Assembly (NCBI GenBank): GCA_934454585.1
Contig: CAKSFP010000064.1
Coordinates: 1-5,511 of the forward strand
Origin: an uncultured Clostridia bacterium
GTDB lineage: Bacteria; Bacillota; Clostridia; UMGS1810
Reading direction: 5' to 3'
DNA length: 5,511 nt
Part shown: piece by piece, positions 5,244 through 5,511 of the stretch
Position numbering within the stretch: position 1 is the first letter of the stretch
Layout: the number at the start of each line of letters is the position of its first letter
Position numbers and translations under genes: made by a program
The notes under the pieces: model-generated
The model's database searches: none
Told to the model about the DNA's origin: nothing
What the model saw: only the letters and a program-made list of their open reading frames with translations

Positions 5244-5440
5244 ATGGCAAATACGGTGTACCGTCTCGGGCAGATATATTTTATTTTGGCTCGCTCAGAC
5301 AGCTGTGCGGTGGCGCAGAACTCGCTCACACAAAATAAAATATACCCACCCTCGCCTTTGAGATAGATTTTTCTCTTTTAATGAATCTTGCATCAAGGCG
5401 GTAGGGGGCGATGACCCCGTCGCCCCGCGAATTGCGCACA
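5244..5440. repeat. Composite hairpin repeat, unit C (short centre)
   Basis: The arms TATATTTTATTTTG (5275-5288) and CAAAATAAAATATA (5331-5344) are identical to those of unit B but enclose only 42 bases, 104 fewer than in B. That accounts exactly for the shorter spacing between the shared AAGGCGGTAG landmarks (254 against 358 bp). The loop folds into a 6-bp apical stem, C5303-C5308 with G5313-G5318, around GGTG. The GGGGCGATG hairpin follows at 5405-5426. Similarity to units A and B ends after TGCGCACAAA near 5441. Confidence 0.87.
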
Positions 5441-5511
5441 AACCCACATTTGCGGCAACATTCCGTTAATGCACTTGTAGGGGCGGGGTTGACAGAACAC
5501 GGGCAGAGCAG
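5441..5511. other. Gene-free tail with start of another GTAGGGGCG element
   Basis: After the end of similarity to units A and B there are about 35 bases of unrecognised sequence. Then comes GTAGGGGCGGGGTT at 5476-5489, the same core seen in reverse at 68-81. The window ends inside this element. I see no gene. Confidence 0.5.

Noticed and set aside
5157..5366. 69-residue + strand ORF
   Set aside because: It is the repeat copy of the preceding case, with no ribosome-binding site and low-complexity translation.

Overview
The window looks like chromosomal DNA from an anaerobic Clostridia-type Firmicute. The reasons are a stand-alone small alarmone synthetase, a roughly 640-residue monomeric-type aconitase, a eukaryote-like NADP-type isocitrate dehydrogenase, AGGAG-type ribosome-binding sites, and intergenic spaces full of short palindromes and GTAGGGGCG-type hairpins. 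No taxonomic marker gene is present, so this placement is an inference from gene types and style. All three genes are on the + strand.

Layout: positions 1-241 are non-coding. They hold the end of one hairpin array, an inserted-looking GTAGGGGCG-type element in reverse orientation (about 37-129), and a second hairpin array (137-220) that runs almost to the ribosome-binding site of a small (p)ppGpp synthetase gene (242-931). A 159-bp gap (932-1090) has three tandem copies of TGAATTA, a 9-bp GC-rich dyad, and a plausible sigma-A promoter in front of aconitase (1091-3025). The next gap (3026-3304) is mostly a well-ordered array of different short hairpins separated by identical 7-bp spacers, and it leads into isocitrate dehydrogenase (3305-4516). 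From the base after that stop codon to the window end, nearly 1 kb is gene-free and built of about three tandem copies of a composite hairpin-rich repeat.

Function: aconitase and isocitrate dehydrogenase catalyse consecutive steps, citrate to isocitrate to 2-oxoglutarate, probably to supply 2-oxoglutarate (glutamate) and NADPH. Citrate synthase is not in the window. The alarmone synthetase makes (p)ppGpp and is linked to the other two only by position.

The most unusual content is non-coding. First, the spacer-hairpin arrays (ATGAATT or AATTCAT flush against varied palindromes) sit just upstream of two genes. Second, the 3' repeat tract has hairpins that share long arms but differ in their centres. 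One centre contains a nested paralogue with unrelated but self-complementary arms, an equally long 42-nt loop, and a compensatory A-T to T-A swap in the apical stem.
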